DNA from: Schlesneria paludicola DSM 18645 | Lineage (GTDB): Bacteria > Planctomycetota > Planctomycetia > Planctomycetales > Planctomycetaceae | Direction: 5' to 3' | Assembly: GCA_945869955.1 (NCBI GenBank) | Contig: CAMBQP010000022.1 | Location: 1 to 41,689, forward strand | Length of the DNA: 41,689 bases | Shown here: positions 40,501 through 41,689 of the stretch, piece by piece | Numbering within the stretch: position 1 is the first letter of the stretch | Layout: each line of letters begins with the position of its first letter | Made by a program: the position numbers and the translations under genes | The notes under the pieces: generated by a model | The model's input: only the letters and a program-made list of their open reading frames with translations | Told to the model about the DNA's origin: nothing | Database searches by the model: none

Positions 40501-41496
40501 ATGACTATTCATTCCCGTTGGTTTCCTTGTCTGTTGCTGGTTCTGATCGGATGCCAGTCCGAGAAACCGGTTGCTCCCGTGACGAAGGCCGCCGGAGCCA
40601 TGACGGATGTCACCCTGGCCCTGAACTGGTTTCCGGAAGCCGAGCATGGTGGATTTTATGCCGCTGCGGTGCATGGCTATTTCGCCGAAGAAGGCTTGAA
40701 CGTCACCATCAGACCCGGTGGTCCCAAAGTTCCCGTCATTGCGGATGTGGCGGAAGGAAAAGTCACCTTCGGTGTCGATAATGCCGACAAGATTCTCTTG
40801 GCCCGAGCCCAGCAGGCGGATGTCGTGGTGGTGATGAGCCCCATACAAAACAGTCCTCGCTGTATCATGGTTCATCGGAAAAGTGGTCTGACTCGGCTGG
40901 AAGATCTGGCCCAGCAAAAGACCTTCACACTCGCCATGAATTCGGGCCAGCCCTACGCCCAATTCTTGAAGAGTAAGGTCAATCTCGATGCGGCGCAGGT
41001 CGTCCCCTATCCCGGCAACGTCGCCCAGTTTCTTGAACAAGCCGACTATGGACAGCAAGCCTACAGCTTCAGCGAACCATTCCTCGCTGAACGAGAAAAA
41101 AGTGACCCACTCTGCCTGATGCTGTCAGACATTGGCTTTAACACCTACACCAGTGTGTTACTGACCGGGCGTGAGCAGTTCGAGAAAAATCCTGAACTGG
41201 TCGCCAAAATGACGCGCGCCTCAATTCGGGGTTGGAAAAAATATCTTGCTGACCCGGACGAAACCAACAAGCGAATCCACGAAGAAAACCCGGAAATGGG
41301 GAATGAAATCCTCGCCTTTGGCGCCAAAGCCCTGCTGCCCCTCTGCCTCCCCGAAGGTTTTGAGGAAGCCCGTCTAGGCCAGATGACTGCCGAACGCTGG
41401 CAGACACTCGCCACCCAAATGACCGAGATCGGACTCCTCAAGCCAGAAGCGGTCAAAGCCGACGACGTCTATACGCTCAAGTTTCTTGAGCAGTGA
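40501..41496 (+). CDS. ABC substrate-binding lipoprotein, NMT1/THI5-like
   Basis: A 331-aa periplasmic binding protein from the ATG at 40501; the open frame begins at 40444 but the lipoprotein signal peptide (MTIHSRWFPCLLLVLIGCQS, lipid-modified Cys in the LIGC lipobox) fixes the start. The mature part opens with the NMT1/THI5 signature LALNWFPEAEHGGFYAAAVHGYFAEEGLNV. Relatives bind formylaminopyrimidine or other thiamine pyrimidine precursors, riboflavin, nitrate or sulfonates; the WFPEAEHGGFY stretch most resembles the thiamine-precursor or riboflavin binders. No thiamine or riboflavin biosynthesis gene and no riboswitch is visible near the importer, so the substrate remains open. Confidence 0.92.
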   Translation: MTIHSRWFPCLLLVLIGCQSEKPVAPVTKAAGAMTDVTLALNWFPEAEHGGFYAAAVHGYFAEEGLNVTIRPGGPKVPVIADVAEGKVTFGVDNADKILLARAQQADVVVVMSPIQNSPRCIMVHRKSGLTRLEDLAQQKTFTLAMNSGQPYAQFLKSKVNLDAAQVVPYPGNVAQFLEQADYGQQAYSFSEPFLAEREKSDPLCLMLSDIGFNTYTSVLLTGREQFEKNPELVAKMTRASIRGWKKYLADPDETNKRIHEENPEMGNEILAFGAKALLPLCLPEGFEEARLGQMTAERWQTLATQMTEIGLLKPEAVKADDVYTLKFLEQ

Positions 41497-41569
41497 CTGG
41501 TGCCGTGGCACAAACCAATCCCAAAGGAGCCCGGAGCCGGAAATCCGGATGACCCCTTCATGGAGTGAC

Positions 41570-41605
41570 TTATGGGACTTACGGGAATTATGGGACACAT
41601 AGGAA
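41570..41605. repeat. Imperfect 18-bp tandem duplication
   Basis: ttatgggacttacgggaa (41570-41587) and ttatgggacacataggaa (41588-41605) abut with four differences, downstream of the importer. Confidence 0.6.
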
Positions 41606-41651
41606 TTATCGTGCGAGAGTTATGAGCCCCAAATGTCGGTACAGGGGATAG

Positions 41652-41689
41652 TAATGAGCGCCGTCCCGGAGGGACATCAGTAATTAGCC
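41652..41689. repeat. Possible REP-like palindromic intergenic element, cut by window edge
   Basis: The sequence contains gtcccggagggac (stem GTCCC/GGGAC around GGA) followed by atcagtaattagcc, the kind of palindrome plus attagcc tail found in dispersed planctomycete intergenic repeats. Only the beginning is in the window. Confidence 0.4.

Overview
The window looks like a chromosomal segment of a planctomycete (Planctomycetota, probably Planctomycetaceae-like). The pointers are two Tat-type DUF1501 proteins, a small DUF6800-type protein, a BatA/VWA/DUF4175-like membrane triad, many conserved proteins of unknown function and moderately GC-rich DNA with loosely packed genes. No phage, integrase, transposase or CRISPR array is visible. 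This is family-level reasoning from protein features, not a phylogenetic placement.

Layout. 1-2.4 kb: two short-chain dehydrogenases and a RidA-like protein. 2.4-6.5 kb: a Fur-family regulator, the tRNA 2-thiolation enzyme MnmA and, convergent to it, a glycogen debranching enzyme GlgX. 6.9-9.2 kb: a YceI/membrane-protein pair, then two very small minus-strand genes (a 39-aa zinc ribbon and a 66-aa DUF6800-type protein) ending in a clear terminator. 10-16.3 kb: a divergent beta-ketoacyl synthase, ProC, tRNA-Gly(CCC), a LURP-one-like protein, an M42 aminopeptidase, a BON-like mini protein and a BtaA-like DUF3419 enzyme. 16.6-20.2 kb: a 1,192-aa protein that may be a pyrophosphate-type PEP carboxykinase. 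20.3-23.0 kb: a DUF1501 protein, a stand-alone M41-like metallopeptidase and a cNMP-FHA signalling protein. 23.5-31.1 kb: the BatA/VWA/DUF4175-like operon. 31.3-34.0 kb: an orphan five-PAS histidine kinase. 34.6-38.5 kb: a second DUF1501 protein, an MnmE-like GTPase and type III pantothenate kinase. 38.8-41.5 kb: a three-gene ABC importer of the NMT1/THI5 type.

How the genes work together. Clear co-transcription candidates are SDR-RidA, YceI-membrane protein, zinc ribbon-DUF6800, the BatA triad, coaX-mnmE (stop and start codons abut) and the ABC importer (4-bp overlap, then a lipoprotein). MnmA and the MnmE-like GTPase would both act on the wobble uridine of tRNA, but the MnmE-like protein lacks the C-terminal Cys-x-Gly-Lys motif and has an altered G4 motif.

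The most unusual feature is not a gene. At about twenty places a 7-23 bp unit is tandemly duplicated, mostly in intergenic DNA, gene ends or 5' leaders. The clear cases inside coding sequence have 15-bp units and so keep the frame; they lie in N-termini or a linker. This looks like a genome-specific micro-duplication process.
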